Shown here: one piece after another, positions 18,183 to 27,759 of the stretch | Position numbering within the stretch: position 1 is the first letter of the stretch | Layout: every line of letters begins with the position of its first letter | Origin: Rhodospirillales bacterium | GTDB lineage: Bacteria > Pseudomonadota > Gammaproteobacteria > Burkholderiales > Burkholderiaceae_D | Assembly: GCA_903970305.1 (NCBI GenBank) | Contig: CAJCID010000145.1 | Coordinates: 1 to 42,300 of the forward strand | Reading direction: 5' to 3' | DNA: 42,300 nt | Translations under genes and position numbers: made by a program | Notes under the pieces: model-generated | The model's database searches: none | Told to the model about the DNA's origin: nothing | What the model saw: only the letters and a program-made list of their open reading frames with translations

Positions 18183-19400
18183 TCACTTCAGATACGTGAA
18201 CAGGTCCGAGTTGGTGATATCGCTAAATGACTGTTCGGCGGCGGTCAAGACGGTCTGCTGTTCGGCGAGATTGGTCGCTGCCGAGGCGAGATTGGTACTC
18301 TGAAGCTGGGAGATCGTCGTCGTATCCTGAAGATTGAGCGCCGTGTTCATGGTGCCCAAGGTGGTCAATTCGTTTTCCTGGGCCCCAACGCCGGCTTGCA
18401 CCGAGGACACCTGGGCAATCGCGTTTTGCACATTCTTTAGGGAGGTGCTGATGCCCCCAAGCGCCCCGGTGCCCGAGGTCCCCGAAGCTGAGGTCTGAAG
18501 CATCGTGATGGCCTGCTGGATCGAGGTGAATACGCTCTGATTTTGGCTGGGCGCGACGGTGAACGTATCGCCATTGGCCGGGGCACCCGAGACGGTCATC
18601 TGCATGCCGTCAAAGCTGATCGCGCTGCCACTCGTATAGGCGTTGCTCGCCGCAGGGGCGGCGACACTCTGCCCTGTCGTCGTGTTCGTGACGCTATAGG
18701 TGGTCTGCCCGCCCGAGACGCTGAACTGGATCGAGTAGCTATCGCCCGTGAGCGACGCAGGGGTCGTGACCTGACCGGTATCGATCTGTGCCGAACCCGT
18801 ATTGGTCAGGGCCGCACCGGTCGTGAACACGCTGTTGCCGGTCCGCACGCGCTGAAAAACCGTGTCGCCCGAGACGCTCACGGGCATGTTGCGTGAACTC
18901 GACACCGGGATCGAGCGCACCCCGTCGTCACTCGTGTACTGCACGCCTGCGGCAGACTGTACAAAAGGGGGCGAACTGGCCTGATACCCCCCGAACAGAT
19001 ACGTCCCCTGTGCACTTTGAGTATTGGCCAGTGCGACGAGCGACTGTAACTGGCTTTGGAGGGTCGTCGCCAGAGATTGGCGGTTTGCGGCGGACAACGA
19101 GGAATTGTTGGCTGACACCAAGGTCGTATTGACGTTCTGCAGGACACTCGTGACCTGACTTAGGGTGCTATCGGTCTGGGACAGTAGCGTCTGGGCTGTC
19201 GACTGGTTGGACGCGTACTGGGTGTTGATCGATTGCGAATCCGAGGTTGCGAGAATCTGGGCGGCCGCGACCGGATTGTCCGCCGGGACGTTGACCATCT
19301 TTCCGGTCGAGATCTCCTCTTGCGTCTGGGCAACCTGGGCCTGTGCCGCGTCGATGCTGGCAATACCTTGTTGGTAGAGGCTAAGGGTACTGATCTGCAC
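18183..19400 (-). CDS. flgL: Flagellar hook-filament junction protein FlgL (HAP3)
   Basis: FlgL joins the hook, through FlgK, to the filament. The 405-residue protein starts at a GTG with GGAG upstream. It has flagellin-like N- and C-terminal helical regions (about 1-140 and 290-405), the former containing ISTLSLYQQG and ISTGKMVNVPADNP. The middle part holds a Thr/Ser-rich beta module at about 220-283 that includes SGAPANGDTFTV, a phrase also seen in the neighbouring FlgK. It is the last gene of the flg operon, 11 bases after flgK. It converges with the response regulator gene with a 7-base gap, leaving no room for a terminator between the two genes. Confidence 0.95.
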   Translation of the reverse strand: MQISTLSLYQQGIASIDAAQAQVAQTQEEISTGKMVNVPADNPVAAAQILATSDSQSINTQYASNQSTAQTLLSQTDSTLSQVTSVLQNVNTTLVSANNSSLSAANRQSLATTLQSQLQSLVALANTQSAQGTYLFGGYQASSPPFVQSAAGVQYTSDDGVRSIPVSSSRNMPVSVSGDTVFQRVRTGNSVFTTGAALTNTGSAQIDTGQVTTPASLTGDSYSIQFSVSGGQTTYSVTNTTTGQSVAAPAASNAYTSGSAISFDGMQMTVSGAPANGDTFTVAPSQNQSVFTSIQQAITMLQTSASGTSGTGALGGISTSLKNVQNAIAQVSSVQAGVGAQENELTTLGTMNTALNLQDTTTISQLQSTNLASAATNLAEQQTVLTAAEQSFSDITNSDLFTYLK

Positions 19401-19411
19401 GATTTGCTCCG

Positions 19412-21334
19412 CTAGGACAGGTTGGAGAAGAGGCCAATGACGGCCGCGAACATCGAGTTGGCCGTGACGATCGTCTGGCTCGCAGCCTGATAGGCCTGCT
19501 GGTACTGGAGGAGGTTGGCCGCCTCGTTGTCCAGATTGACTCCCGAGGTCGAGGACACGGTCTTCTTGGCCTGGGTGAGCAGGCTATCCTGCGCGGTACT
19601 CGTCGAGTCCAGCTGCTGGGTCTGCGATCCGATCGAGCTGACCAGTTGCTGGTAGGCGCCTGACAGGGTGGTTGTGCCCCCGATCAGGTTCGCGGTCTGC
19701 AGACCCGCGAGCTCGATGGCGTTGGTATTGTCCGAGGTTCCCGCGGTATTGGCTGCGATGGAGACGGTATCGCCGTTGGCTGGGGCGCCCGAAAGCGTCA
19801 GGTTCCAGCCGTTGTAGCTAATCGGAGACCCAGCGGTGTACGGCTGGCCCGAAGAGAGCACGGCTTGCGTCGTGGAATCGATCAGGCTGTAGGTGGTAGC
19901 TGATCCGGCCACCTGGAATTGGACTTTGATGGGCTGTTGCAGGTTGGCGTTCACCGGAGGTGGCCCACTGACCGTCAGGCTCGAGACGGCGGCTGTGCCC
20001 GAGTCGTTCTCGCCAAGAGAGGCGATGACTGGGGTGGCCGCCGCGATCTGGGAGGGATCCGTGGCCGTCACTGCGAACTGCGTTGCTCCGTTGATGGTCG
20101 GATCGATCGTGAAACTGTCGCCGTTCGCCATCGAACCCGTGGCGCTCAAGGTCACGCCGCCGATCGTCTGGGGAAGGCTTGCGTAACTCGTCTGCGCGCT
20201 GGTCGACAAGTTGGTCACGACGTATTGGCCGCCAAGGTACTGTAGTCGATAGTTGCTCGTCGTGAGCGCGCTCGGATCGACGATCGTCGCCGCGACACTC
20301 GCGCTTCCGGTATTGCTGGACGCCGCGGTGACCTGTGGGGCACCGCTCGAGAATAATGCCTGTCCGGCGTTGCCGTTTAAGTCCTGACCCAGCTCATTTT
20401 GAGCATTCACGGCGCTCGCCAGATTGATCGCAATCTGTCCCAAGGCGTTCTGTGCGGGAACGAGGCTCTGGTCACGAAAGTTCAAGAGGCCGGTCAGGCT
20501 TCCCCCTTGCAGCTGGCCAGATCCAATCAGTGAGGTGCTACTGCCTATCTGGACCGCCAACTGCAACTGGTTCGGATCGGTCGACGCCGGAACGGTCGTC
20601 AAGGTGTTGGCCGTATTGCCCATGACGAGCGGCTGTCCGTTTCCGACAAAGACATTAACCGCCCCGTTGGACTGGGAGATCGTGGTGGCTCCCAATTCCT
20701 GATTCAGATCCTGGATCAGGGAGTCCCGCTGATCCAATAAGGTATTGGGCTGTTGACCTGTCCCACCACCGCTTGCGGCGACGATCTGGGCGTTGAGCTG
20801 GGCGATTTGCGATGCCTGCGAGTTGACTGTCGACACACTTTGCGTGACCTGTTGATTCAGGCTTGTCGACATCTGCTGCAGCTGCGAGCCCATGCTGTTG
20901 AAACTATCGGCGAGGCTCTGCGCGCTCGAGAGCATCTCCTGGCGACTGGGCACGTCCGATGGATCTGCAGCGACGGTCTGTACGGCGCTAAAGAACGAAT
21001 CCAGCGCCGGACCGAGTCCGCTGGTGGATGAGCCCAACATGTTGTCGATCTGCTGGAGTTGGGTGTATTGGGTATCGAGCTGGCTGCTCGAGGCCTGCGC
21101 CTGCACGAGTTCGTTCTGTTGGAATTCGTTGTAAGCCCGGGTCACTGAAGTCACCTGCGTTCCGGTCCCGATGTAACCCGCGCCCGTGAATTGCGGGGGC
21201 GCGGCGACCTGAACGATCGATTCCTCGCTATATCCCGCGGTATTGACGTTCGCGATGTTTTCGCTGGTCGTGGTCATCCCGGCCTGTGCTGCGGCCAGTC
21301 CACTTAGTCCAAGACTGATCAAACCATCCGACAT
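19412..21334 (-). CDS. flgK: Flagellar hook-associated protein FlgK (HAP1)
   Basis: FlgK is the first junction protein above the hook. The 640-residue product begins with the rod/hook family start GLSGLAAAQAGMTTTSENIANVNTAGY-like region (the part ENIANVNTAGY is diagnostic). It ends in a helical region with LLQYQQAYQAASQTI and a final Leu-rich segment. The centre is expanded by beta modules; one near 19740-19940 ends SGAPANGDTVSI and matches the module in FlgL, and an earlier, more diverged one has GSMANGDSFTI. The length is within the upper-normal range. It follows flgJ by 55 bases. Confidence 0.96.
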   Translation of the reverse strand: MSDGLISLGLSGLAAAQAGMTTTSENIANVNTAGYSEESIVQVAAPPQFTGAGYIGTGTQVTSVTRAYNEFQQNELVQAQASSSQLDTQYTQLQQIDNMLGSSTSGLGPALDSFFSAVQTVAADPSDVPSRQEMLSSAQSLADSFNSMGSQLQQMSTSLNQQVTQSVSTVNSQASQIAQLNAQIVAASGGGTGQQPNTLLDQRDSLIQDLNQELGATTISQSNGAVNVFVGNGQPLVMGNTANTLTTVPASTDPNQLQLAVQIGSSTSLIGSGQLQGGSLTGLLNFRDQSLVPAQNALGQIAINLASAVNAQNELGQDLNGNAGQALFSSGAPQVTAASSNTGSASVAATIVDPSALTTSNYRLQYLGGQYVVTNLSTSAQTSYASLPQTIGGVTLSATGSMANGDSFTIDPTINGATQFAVTATDPSQIAAATPVIASLGENDSGTAAVSSLTVSGPPPVNANLQQPIKVQFQVAGSATTYSLIDSTTQAVLSSGQPYTAGSPISYNGWNLTLSGAPANGDTVSIAANTAGTSDNTNAIELAGLQTANLIGGTTTLSGAYQQLVSSIGSQTQQLDSTSTAQDSLLTQAKKTVSSTSGVNLDNEAANLLQYQQAYQAASQTIVTANSMFAAVIGLFSNLS

Positions 21335-21389
21335 TTGGGTCTCCTAGAGGAGTTCATCGGCTGTCGACCAGGAAACTTGAGGGTTGCGT

Positions 21390-22331
21390 TCATACGAGAT
21401 TGCGCAGCGGGCCGTTGATCACCTGGGCCAGCTTCTGGCCATAGGCGGGATCCGTGGCATAGCCAGAGCGCCCCATGGCCGTGGCAAATCCGACTGCGTC
21501 GTGAGCTCCCTGCATCGCCTGCGCGTAGCGTGGGCTGCTCGAGACCATCTTGGCGTAATCCATGAAGGATTCGGCATACGAGGAATAGGCCCGGAACTTC
21601 TGCACGACTCGTTGCGCGACGCCGTTGACGTACTCGGTGGTCATGGCCTCGACTGTAGGTCCGTTCCAGTTCGCTCCGGCCTTGATCCCAAACAAATTGA
21701 AGCTGCCATTGCCGCTTGCATCCTTGACCTCGTGTTTGCCCCACCCGCTTTCCAGGGCCGCCTGTCCGAGGATCACCTTCGTTGGGATGCCGCTGACCTG
21801 GCTGGCAGCCGCTGCCGCGTCTTTGTACTTCTCAACAAAGCTCACGTGGACCTCACTCGGCAGAGTCGTGGACTGCAGCAGCTGGGAGGGCTTTAGGGTC
21901 AAGCCTGCAGGATGAAGGGTGTGCAGGGGGAGCCCGGCCGCGCCCTGGCGCTTGAGCTCCAGCCCTGTCGCAGGCGACGCGTTTGAGCCCAGCGGTAGTC
22001 CGGTCGTTCCCGTGCCAGCGGCAACGGCACCACCGCGCGGACGGTTGAGCTGCTTCTCGAGAGCCGCAGCCAGGCCGACCCCCTTGCCGGACGCCATGCT
22101 TTGCGCGATCTGGTCGTCGTACATGCTCGTGACCATCTTCACCTGGTCACTGGCCAGCGGATCTCCGCCTGGCAGTGCCGAGCGCATGTTCTTGAGCATC
22201 ATCGACAGGAAGAGGCCTTCGAACTGCTGGGCGACCTTGTGGTTGGCGTTCGCGTCTCCCGACTTCACGCTCAGACGCAATGAACTGATCGCATTGGCAT
22301 CAAGGGCGTTGCTGGGATCGGTGCTGTTCAC
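21390..22331 (-). CDS. flgJ: Flagellar rod assembly protein and peptidoglycan hydrolase FlgJ
   Basis: This is the bifunctional form of FlgJ. The N-terminal rod-binding domain (about 28-95) contains VAQQFEGLFLSMMLKNMR. The C-terminal glucosaminidase domain (about 160-313) opens the cell wall for the rod, with predicted catalytic Glu E194 in GQAALESGWGK and the later FNLFGIKAG and FRAYSSYAESF motifs. A linker of about 65 residues, rich in Gly/Pro/Leu, joins them. The 313-residue length matches gamma- and betaproteobacterial bifunctional FlgJ. It lies between flgI and flgK, the standard position. Confidence 0.96.
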   Translation of the reverse strand: MNSTDPSNALDANAISSLRLSVKSGDANANHKVAQQFEGLFLSMMLKNMRSALPGGDPLASDQVKMVTSMYDDQIAQSMASGKGVGLAAALEKQLNRPRGGAVAAGTGTTGLPLGSNASPATGLELKRQGAAGLPLHTLHPAGLTLKPSQLLQSTTLPSEVHVSFVEKYKDAAAAASQVSGIPTKVILGQAALESGWGKHEVKDASGNGSFNLFGIKAGANWNGPTVEAMTTEYVNGVAQRVVQKFRAYSSYAESFMDYAKMVSSSPRYAQAMQGAHDAVGFATAMGRSGYATDPAYGQKLAQVINGPLRNLV

Positions 22332-22375
22332 GGTACGAGCCTTCTACAGGAATTGATTGTCCGTTCACGATCTCG

Positions 22376-23503
22376 TCAGATGACCTCGAGCTCAGCGCGC
22401 AACGCGCCAGCAGCCTTGAGGGACTGCAGGATGGCGAGCAGATCCTGGGGTGTCGCACCGATGGCATTGAGCGCCTTGACGACGTCCGTCAGTTTCGCAC
22501 TGGCTGCAATCGGCATGATCTGCCCCTTTTCGGACTTGATCTGAATCTGGGCGTTGTTGACCACCGTAGTCTGTCCTTGAGAAAAGGCACCAGGCTGGCT
22601 CACGCTGGCCTGGTTGGTGATGGTGACGGAGAGATTGCCGTGTGCCACGGCACTGGCTTCGAGAGTGACCGATTGATTCATGACGACCGAGCCCGTGCGC
22701 GCATTGATGATGACCTTGGCCGCCGGCTTGGGCAGAGTCACGTCCAGATCGACAATACTGGCCAGAAACGCGACCCGGTCGGTGCTGCCCTGCGGGGCGC
22801 GCACCCGTATGACGCGTGCGTCCATGGGACTGGCGGCGCCGGGCGCGGCGCGATTGATCGCATCGGCGACCGCTTGGACCGTATCGAGGTCGCTCGTCTG
22901 TAGTTCCAGGTTCACATATTCACCCTGGCCGATCGTGCTCGCGACAGCGCGCTCGACCGTGGCGCCCGCAGGAATCCTCCCCGCATTGAGCTGATTCACC
23001 TGAACCTTGCTGCCTCCGGACGAAGCCCCGGCTCCGGCGATGACGAGATTGCCCTGGGTCATGGCGTAGATTTGTCCGTCTGCACCCTTAAGCGGGGTGA
23101 GAAGCAGCGTGCCGCCGCGCAGGCTCTTGGAATTGCCCAACGAAGAAACCGTCACATCGAGCTGCTGGCCGGGCTGCGCGAACGATGGCAGCATCGCAGT
23201 GACCATCACAGCTGCGACATTCTTCAGCTGCAGATTCGTCCCGGGCGGCAGATTCACGCCCATCTGAGAGAGCATCGAGGCCAGACTCTGAACGGTGAAC
23301 GGTGTCTGGGTGGTCTGATCTCCCGTGCCGTCCAGCCCGACGACCAGCCCGTATCCGACCAATTGATTCGGGCGCACGCCCTGAATTTCGACCAGGTCCT
23401 TGACGCGTTCAGCACAAGCCAATTGGCACAGTCCCCCGGCCAGCGTGAGCAGCAGTGCGAAGAGAATCGAGCGGTGACCGAAGACAGGGGTAGACACAGG
23501 CAT
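22376..23503 (-). CDS. flgI: Flagellar P-ring protein FlgI
   Basis: FlgI forms the periplasmic P ring around the rod. The 375-residue product has a Sec signal peptide (about 1-30, ending LACAERV). The mature protein contains the early signatures IQGVRPNQLVGYGLVVGLDGTGD and FTVQSLASMLSQMGV, each cited here only in part, and a C-terminal segment LLAILQSLKAAGALRAELEVI. Length and features are normal. Chaperoning by FlgA, encoded divergently at 28764, is expected. It is 4 bases after flgH and 44 before flgJ. Confidence 0.96.
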   Translation of the reverse strand: MPVSTPVFGHRSILFALLLTLAGGLCQLACAERVKDLVEIQGVRPNQLVGYGLVVGLDGTGDQTTQTPFTVQSLASMLSQMGVNLPPGTNLQLKNVAAVMVTAMLPSFAQPGQQLDVTVSSLGNSKSLRGGTLLLTPLKGADGQIYAMTQGNLVIAGAGASSGGSKVQVNQLNAGRIPAGATVERAVASTIGQGEYVNLELQTSDLDTVQAVADAINRAAPGAASPMDARVIRVRAPQGSTDRVAFLASIVDLDVTLPKPAAKVIINARTGSVVMNQSVTLEASAVAHGNLSVTITNQASVSQPGAFSQGQTTVVNNAQIQIKSEKGQIMPIAASAKLTDVVKALNAIGATPQDLLAILQSLKAAGALRAELEVI

Positions 23504-23507
23504 TCCT

Positions 23508-24179
23508 CTAGAAAGGCAAAGCGGTCAGGAAAAAGCGGGACAGCCAACCCATGGTCTGGGCCTCATCGATGTAGCCCGTCCCGCGGTATTCGATACGCGC
23601 GTCGGCAACCTGGGTCGAGGACACCGTGTTGCCATTGACGATATTGGTCGGATTCACCACCCCGGAAAAGCGGATGAATTCAGATCCCTGGTTGATTCCG
23701 ATCTGGCGCTCACCGCTGACGATCAGATTGTTATTGGGGAGGACTTCGATGACCGTTACCGTGATCGTTCCGGTGAACAGATTGCTGCTGGAGCTGTCGC
23801 CCTTGCCAGCGAAGGTGGACGCGGAGCTGCCCGAAACCGACATGCCCTGCAGGGTCTTGAACGGCAAGCCCTTCACGGTAGGCACCGCAGCCGTGCTGCT
23901 TTGCGTCTTGGAGGCATCGCTACCCGACTGTTTGGAGGCGTTGATCTGCTCGTTGAGCACGATCGTGATCGTGTCCCCGACATTGCGCGCGCGCGGATCC
24001 TCGAAGAGCGGCCGGTAGCTGGCCTGCTGGAAGATCGATCCGTTGGCCGTGGAGGAGGTGGCCGGTGCGACCGGACGCGCGCTCATCGGCTGGGCGACTT
24101 CGACTGTGCGGAACATCGAGGAACAACCGCTGCATAAGATGGCCAGTCCGATGAAGAGGTAAGGGGCGGGAGAGTTCAT
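23508..24179 (-). CDS. flgH: Flagellar L-ring lipoprotein FlgH
   Basis: FlgH forms the outer-membrane L ring. I choose the ATG at 24179 (223 residues), because GAGGA sits 8 bases before it; a TTG two codons upstream is too close to that site. The signal peptide ends ILCSGCS, so C19 is the likely lipidated Cys. Cys instead of Leu at -3 is an atypical lipobox. The mature part has the family signatures [24 protein letters not shown]-like SSSNLFTG, and [13 protein letters not shown]. It ends in a [16 protein letters not shown] segment, typical of the family. It lies between flgG and flgI. Confidence 0.95.
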   Translation of the reverse strand: MNSPAPYLFIGLAILCSGCSSMFRTVEVAQPMSARPVAPATSSTANGSIFQQASYRPLFEDPRARNVGDTITIVLNEQINASKQSGSDASKTQSSTAAVPTVKGLPFKTLQGMSVSGSSASTFAGKGDSSSSNLFTGTITVTVIEVLPNNNLIVSGERQIGINQGSEFIRFSGVVNPTNIVNGNTVSSTQVADARIEYRGTGYIDEAQTMGWLSRFFLTALPF

Positions 24180-24222
24180 GGGCAACGTCCTCGGAGAGGG
24201 TTAGATCTGGGTTAGCGCTACG

Positions 24223-25005
24223 TTAGAGCTGAGTGAGCGCTTGGAGCATGCCATCCGAGGTCGTGATCACCTTGGAGTTGAGCTCATACGTGCGCTGTGT
24301 CTGGATCATGTTGACCAGCTGCTCGGCCACATCGACGTTCGAGGTCTCGACATAGCCCTGGTTCAGCGTTCCGATGCCGTTGGTCCCCGGCGCGTTGACC
24401 GTGGGATTACCCGAGGCAGAGGTCTCCTGGTAAAGATTCTGTCCCGTACTCGAAAGTCCGGGCGGGTTAATGAAGCTGGCAAGCTGGATCGTGCCGACGG
24501 TCGCAGCCGCGATGTCCTTGGGCGTCGTCACCGAGACCACGCCGTCCTGGCTGATCGTCACCGAGGTCGCATTGGCTGGAATCGTGATCGCGGGCTGGAC
24601 CGGGAATCCCGATGCGGTGACGAGTTGCCCCTGCGCGTTGACCTGGAACGAGCCGTCGCGCGTGTACGAGGTCGTGCCATCAGGCATCTGGACCTGAAAA
24701 AAGCCGTTGCCCTGGATTGCGATATCAAGCGCATTGTTGGTCTGGCTGAGGTTACCCTGGGTATGGAGCCTCTCGGTGGCGACCGGCTTGACGCCGGTAC
24801 CAATCTGCATTCCCGAGGGCGCCTCGGTTTGTTGCGAGGACTGGGCTCCCGGGTCGTGCAGCGTCTGGTAGAGCATGTCCTGGAAGACGGCGCGCGACTC
24901 CTTAAAGCCCGTGGTGCTGACGTTGGCCAGGTTGTTCGAGATGACGTCGAGCTGGGTTTGCTGGGCATCCAGTCCCGTCTTGGCGATCCACAGTGAGCGA
25001 ATCAT
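24223..25005 (-). CDS. flgG: Flagellar distal rod protein FlgG
   Basis: FlgG forms the distal rod that passes through the L and P rings. The 260-residue product starts [20 protein letters not shown] with the conserved [13 protein letters not shown] motif. It has the central [19 protein letters not shown] motif and a C-terminal helix with [18 protein letters not shown]. Length and motifs are exactly as expected. It is followed by flgH after 43 bases and preceded by flgF with a 19-base gap. Confidence 0.97.
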   Translation of the reverse strand: MIRSLWIAKTGLDAQQTQLDVISNNLANVSTTGFKESRAVFQDMLYQTLHDPGAQSSQQTEAPSGMQIGTGVKPVATERLHTQGNLSQTNNALDIAIQGNGFFQVQMPDGTTSYTRDGSFQVNAQGQLVTASGFPVQPAITIPANATSVTISQDGVVSVTTPKDIAAATVGTIQLASFINPPGLSSTGQNLYQETSASGNPTVNAPGTNGIGTLNQGYVETSNVDVAEQLVNMIQTQRTYELNSKVITTSDGMLQALTQL

Positions 25006-25024
25006 GATGGTAGTCCCTTGTTAG

Positions 25025-25765
25025 TTACGACGTGGTAAGCAGCTCAGCTGCGTGCTGCGCGTTGTCCTGCGCGCTTTCGAGCATCTTCATTTGCATGTCG
25101 AAATCCCGGGCCAAACTGATCATGCTCACCATCGCCTGGGCCGGACTGACATTGCTTCCTTCGACCACGCCGGCGGTGACCTGGACGGCGGGATCGACGT
25201 CAGCGCTCGAGCCATCCCTGGTACGGATCATCCCGTCGTCGCCCTTCACGAGTGTCTGAGGGTCCGGATTGACGAGCTTGATCTGTCCAAGAGGCGTGGG
25301 TGCCGATAGAGGCGCCTGGACCGGGATCGCCGAGACCGTACCGTCGGATCCGATGCTAATCGTCGTATCCGGCGGAATCGCGATGGGCCCCGAGTCACTC
25401 AGCACGGGCAAGCCCGCCTGGGTCACGAGCGTCCCGTCGGGCGCCACCGCCAGATTGCCGTTGCGCGTATACGCCTCGTTGCCATCCGGAGTCTGAACGG
25501 CGATCCATCCGGATCCCTGGATGGCCACGTCGAGGGCACGTCCCGTGGCGATACTCGGCCCCGGGCTGAAGTCGATCCCCGGCGTCGAGTCACTGACCGA
25601 TACGCGTGTGTTCAGACCCGCACCGGGCACCGGCGCTGCCTTGAACGTGCTGATGTCGGCCCGAAAGCCGTCGGTGCTCACGTTCGCGAGGTTGTTCGCG
25701 ACCACAGCCTGTCTCTCGACAAGGCTGCGGGCCGAACTGAGCGCGGTGTAGATGAGGCGGTCCAT
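25025..25765 (-). CDS. flgF: Flagellar proximal rod protein FlgF
   Basis: FlgF is a minor proximal-rod subunit. The 246-residue product begins MDRLIYTALSSARSLVERQ with [16 protein letters not shown]. It has the middle motif TPDGNEAYTRNGNLAVAPDG and ends in a helix with AMVSMISLARDFDMQMKML. Two features separate it from FlgG: its start MDRLIYTA and the DFDMQMKM ending, both usual for FlgF. It lies 5 bases after flgE and 19 before flgG, consistent with one transcript. Confidence 0.96.
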   Translation of the reverse strand: MDRLIYTALSSARSLVERQAVVANNLANVSTDGFRADISTFKAAPVPGAGLNTRVSVSDSTPGIDFSPGPSIATGRALDVAIQGSGWIAVQTPDGNEAYTRNGNLAVAPDGTLVTQAGLPVLSDSGPIAIPPDTTISIGSDGTVSAIPVQAPLSAPTPLGQIKLVNPDPQTLVKGDDGMIRTRDGSSADVDPAVQVTAGVVEGSNVSPAQAMVSMISLARDFDMQMKMLESAQDNAQHAAELLTTS

Positions 25766-25770
25766 GTCGC

Positions 25771-27021
25771 TTAGGACTGCAGGCTGACCAGCGTTTGCAT
25801 GACCGCGTCCTGGGTCTTGATCGTCTGGGCATTGGCCTGATAGGCCTGCTGAGCCGTGATCATGTCAACCAGCTGGGTCGTCAGGTCGACGTTGGATGAC
25901 TCGACCGCGCCGGACTGGAGAACGCCAAGCGAGCCCGTGTTCGGTGCACCCACCAGCGGCGTTCCCGAGGCGGCAGTCTGCGCCCACTCATTATTGGACA
26001 GGGGTGCGAGACTTTCCGGAGCGGCGAAGCTGGCCAAAGAGACCTGGCCCAAAGTCAGGGTCTGACTATTGGTGTAGCTGCCCGTGATGAGGCCACTGGC
26101 CGAGACCGTGTAGCTCGAGAGCTGACCCGACGTATAGCCATTCTGGGTGAGCTGGTTGACGCTCGAGGCGGCACCGAACTGGGTCGTACCCGTGAAACTG
26201 AGCGTGATCGGCAGAGGCGTCGCCGCACCACCGGTGATGGGCAGGCTGATCGTCGCGGGGAAGGTCGAATTGGCGGTGTCGACGGCGCCGCTGGTCGTGA
26301 ACGTCAACTGGCCCATCGGGGTCGTGGCGCCGCCCACGGCCGCGCCATCGACGGTTCCGAAGACCTGCCAGACATTCTCCCCTGAGGCGTTCGGTCCGGT
26401 CGGCACGAAGTACATGCTCAGGTCATGCGAGTTGCCCAGTGAGTCATAGACCGGTGTCGACGTGGCAAAGTTATAGGTCGTCGAATCATCCGGATTGAAG
26501 TTGGCCGCAGTCAGGGCCGTCGCACTCGAATCGAGGTTCACCCCGGCAGTCACGTCCGAGGTGCTCTTGGCGGCAACATTGCCCGTCGGAATCGTCAGCG
26601 GCGTGGCCGTCGCGCTGGTCAGGATGGTGCCACTGGAGGACGCTCCATAGCCGAGTAACTGGGCGCCGCTGGCCGTCACGATGTCGCCGTTGCTGTTCAG
26701 CTGAAACTGTCCGTCCCGGGTGTAGCTCGTCGCACCGTTCTGGCTGACCTGGAAGAATCCCTGCCCATTGATGGCGATATCCAGCGGATTATTGGTCGTC
26801 GTGATGGTTCCCTGGGTGAAATCCTGGGCCACCTCCGTCACTCCTACCCCCAGGCCGACCGAATTGGCCGAGCTGGCCGCCTCGGCACTCGCATAGACAT
26901 CGCCGAACTCGACGCCCGACTCCTTGAAGCCGACCGTGCTGGAGTTGGCGACGTTATTGCCGATGACGTCCAGATTTTGTGAGGCCGCCGACAAACCGCT
27001 TAAACCTTGCTGATATCCCAT
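25771..27021 (-). CDS. flgE: Flagellar hook protein FlgE
   Basis: FlgE polymerises into the hook. The 416-residue product has the start MGYQQGLSGLSAASQNLDVI with GNNVANSSTVGFK. It has the conserved INGQGFFQVSQNGATSYTRD region in the first third, and the C-terminal helix has TTQLVDMITAQQAYQANAQ. The surface-exposed middle (about 150-330) is Thr/Ser/Ala-rich and includes PVYDSLGNSHDLSMYFVP. The length is typical for proteobacterial hooks. It is preceded by the hook cap gene flgD and followed by flgF. Confidence 0.97.
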   Translation of the reverse strand: MGYQQGLSGLSAASQNLDVIGNNVANSSTVGFKESGVEFGDVYASAEAASSANSVGLGVGVTEVAQDFTQGTITTTNNPLDIAINGQGFFQVSQNGATSYTRDGQFQLNSNGDIVTASGAQLLGYGASSSGTILTSATATPLTIPTGNVAAKSTSDVTAGVNLDSSATALTAANFNPDDSTTYNFATSTPVYDSLGNSHDLSMYFVPTGPNASGENVWQVFGTVDGAAVGGATTPMGQLTFTTSGAVDTANSTFPATISLPITGGAATPLPITLSFTGTTQFGAASSVNQLTQNGYTSGQLSSYTVSASGLITGSYTNSQTLTLGQVSLASFAAPESLAPLSNNEWAQTAASGTPLVGAPNTGSLGVLQSGAVESSNVDLTTQLVDMITAQQAYQANAQTIKTQDAVMQTLVSLQS

Positions 27022-27038
27022 GATCGCTCCTGTGCGAG

Positions 27039-27758
27039 TTACTGAATCTGTTGAACTTGAGAAACACTGAACGAACCGAGACCGGCGACATTCACATTGG
27101 TACCCGTCGAGGTCGGACTGATCGAGGTGACCTGACCTGAGGCGTAGGCCGTGCTCGTGACCGGCTGGCCATTGGCCGTGGCGGCAATCGAGTAGGTATA
27201 TTGCCCCGCGGCGGCCGCTGCGCCGCTGTCGGTCTGTCCGTTCCAGGTGAAGTTGGTCGTGCCGGCAGGCTCTGCGCCCAGGGTCATGGTGCGCACTTCT
27301 TGACCGCTTGCATTCTTGATCGTGATCGTCACCTGACTTGCCGCCTGCGCCAGGCCCACCGCGCCCTGGGCGGTGCCGCCACTGGGCAGGGTCAAGGTGC
27401 TGCTTGGCACAAGGACCTGCTGGCCGACCAGCGCCGTGTCGGTGACGGCCTGACCCTGGCTCACCGAGGACAACAGTTGCGTCAGCTGGGTGCTCAGCGT
27501 CTGGATCCCCGAGACCGTATTGATCGCGGCGAGCTGGCTTGTCACCTGGGCGCTGTCCATCGGGTTCAGCGGATCCTGATTATTCATCTGGGCGACGAGC
27601 AGCTGCAGAAAATAGCTCTGTGACCCGAGTTGGCTGAGGGCTGTACCGGAGTTCGTCGACGTGCTGCTGGAACTGCCCGAGGTGCTGCCTGTGCTCCCGG
27701 TGCTGCCTGTCGTGGTGAGACTGTTGACCGGACTCGTCGAGTTATTCGCAATGGTCAT
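27039..27758 (-). CDS. flgD: Flagellar hook cap protein FlgD
   Basis: FlgD caps the growing hook and is needed for FlgE assembly. The 239-residue product has a low-complexity Ser/Thr/Gly start (about 1-40). The FlgD N-domain follows, with YFLQLLVAQMNNQDPLNPMD and SQLAAINTVSGIQ. A C-terminal FlgD_ig/tudor-like region (about 105-235) contains FTWNGQTDSGAAAAAGQYTY. All regions look complete. It starts 1 base after the flgC stop and ends 17 bases before flgE. Confidence 0.96.
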   Translation of the reverse strand: MTIANNSTSPVNSLTTTGSTGSTGSTSGSSSSTSTNSGTALSQLGSQSYFLQLLVAQMNNQDPLNPMDSAQVTSQLAAINTVSGIQTLSTQLTQLLSSVSQGQAVTDTALVGQQVLVPSSTLTLPSGGTAQGAVGLAQAASQVTITIKNASGQEVRTMTLGAEPAGTTNFTWNGQTDSGAAAAAGQYTYSIAATANGQPVTSTAYASGQVTSISPTSTGTNVNVAGLGSFSVSQVQQIQ

Positions 27759-27759
27759 C

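Noticed and set aside
24180-24185. TTG start for FlgH two codons upstream
   Set aside because: It is only 2 bases from the ribosome site, while the ATG is 8 bases away.
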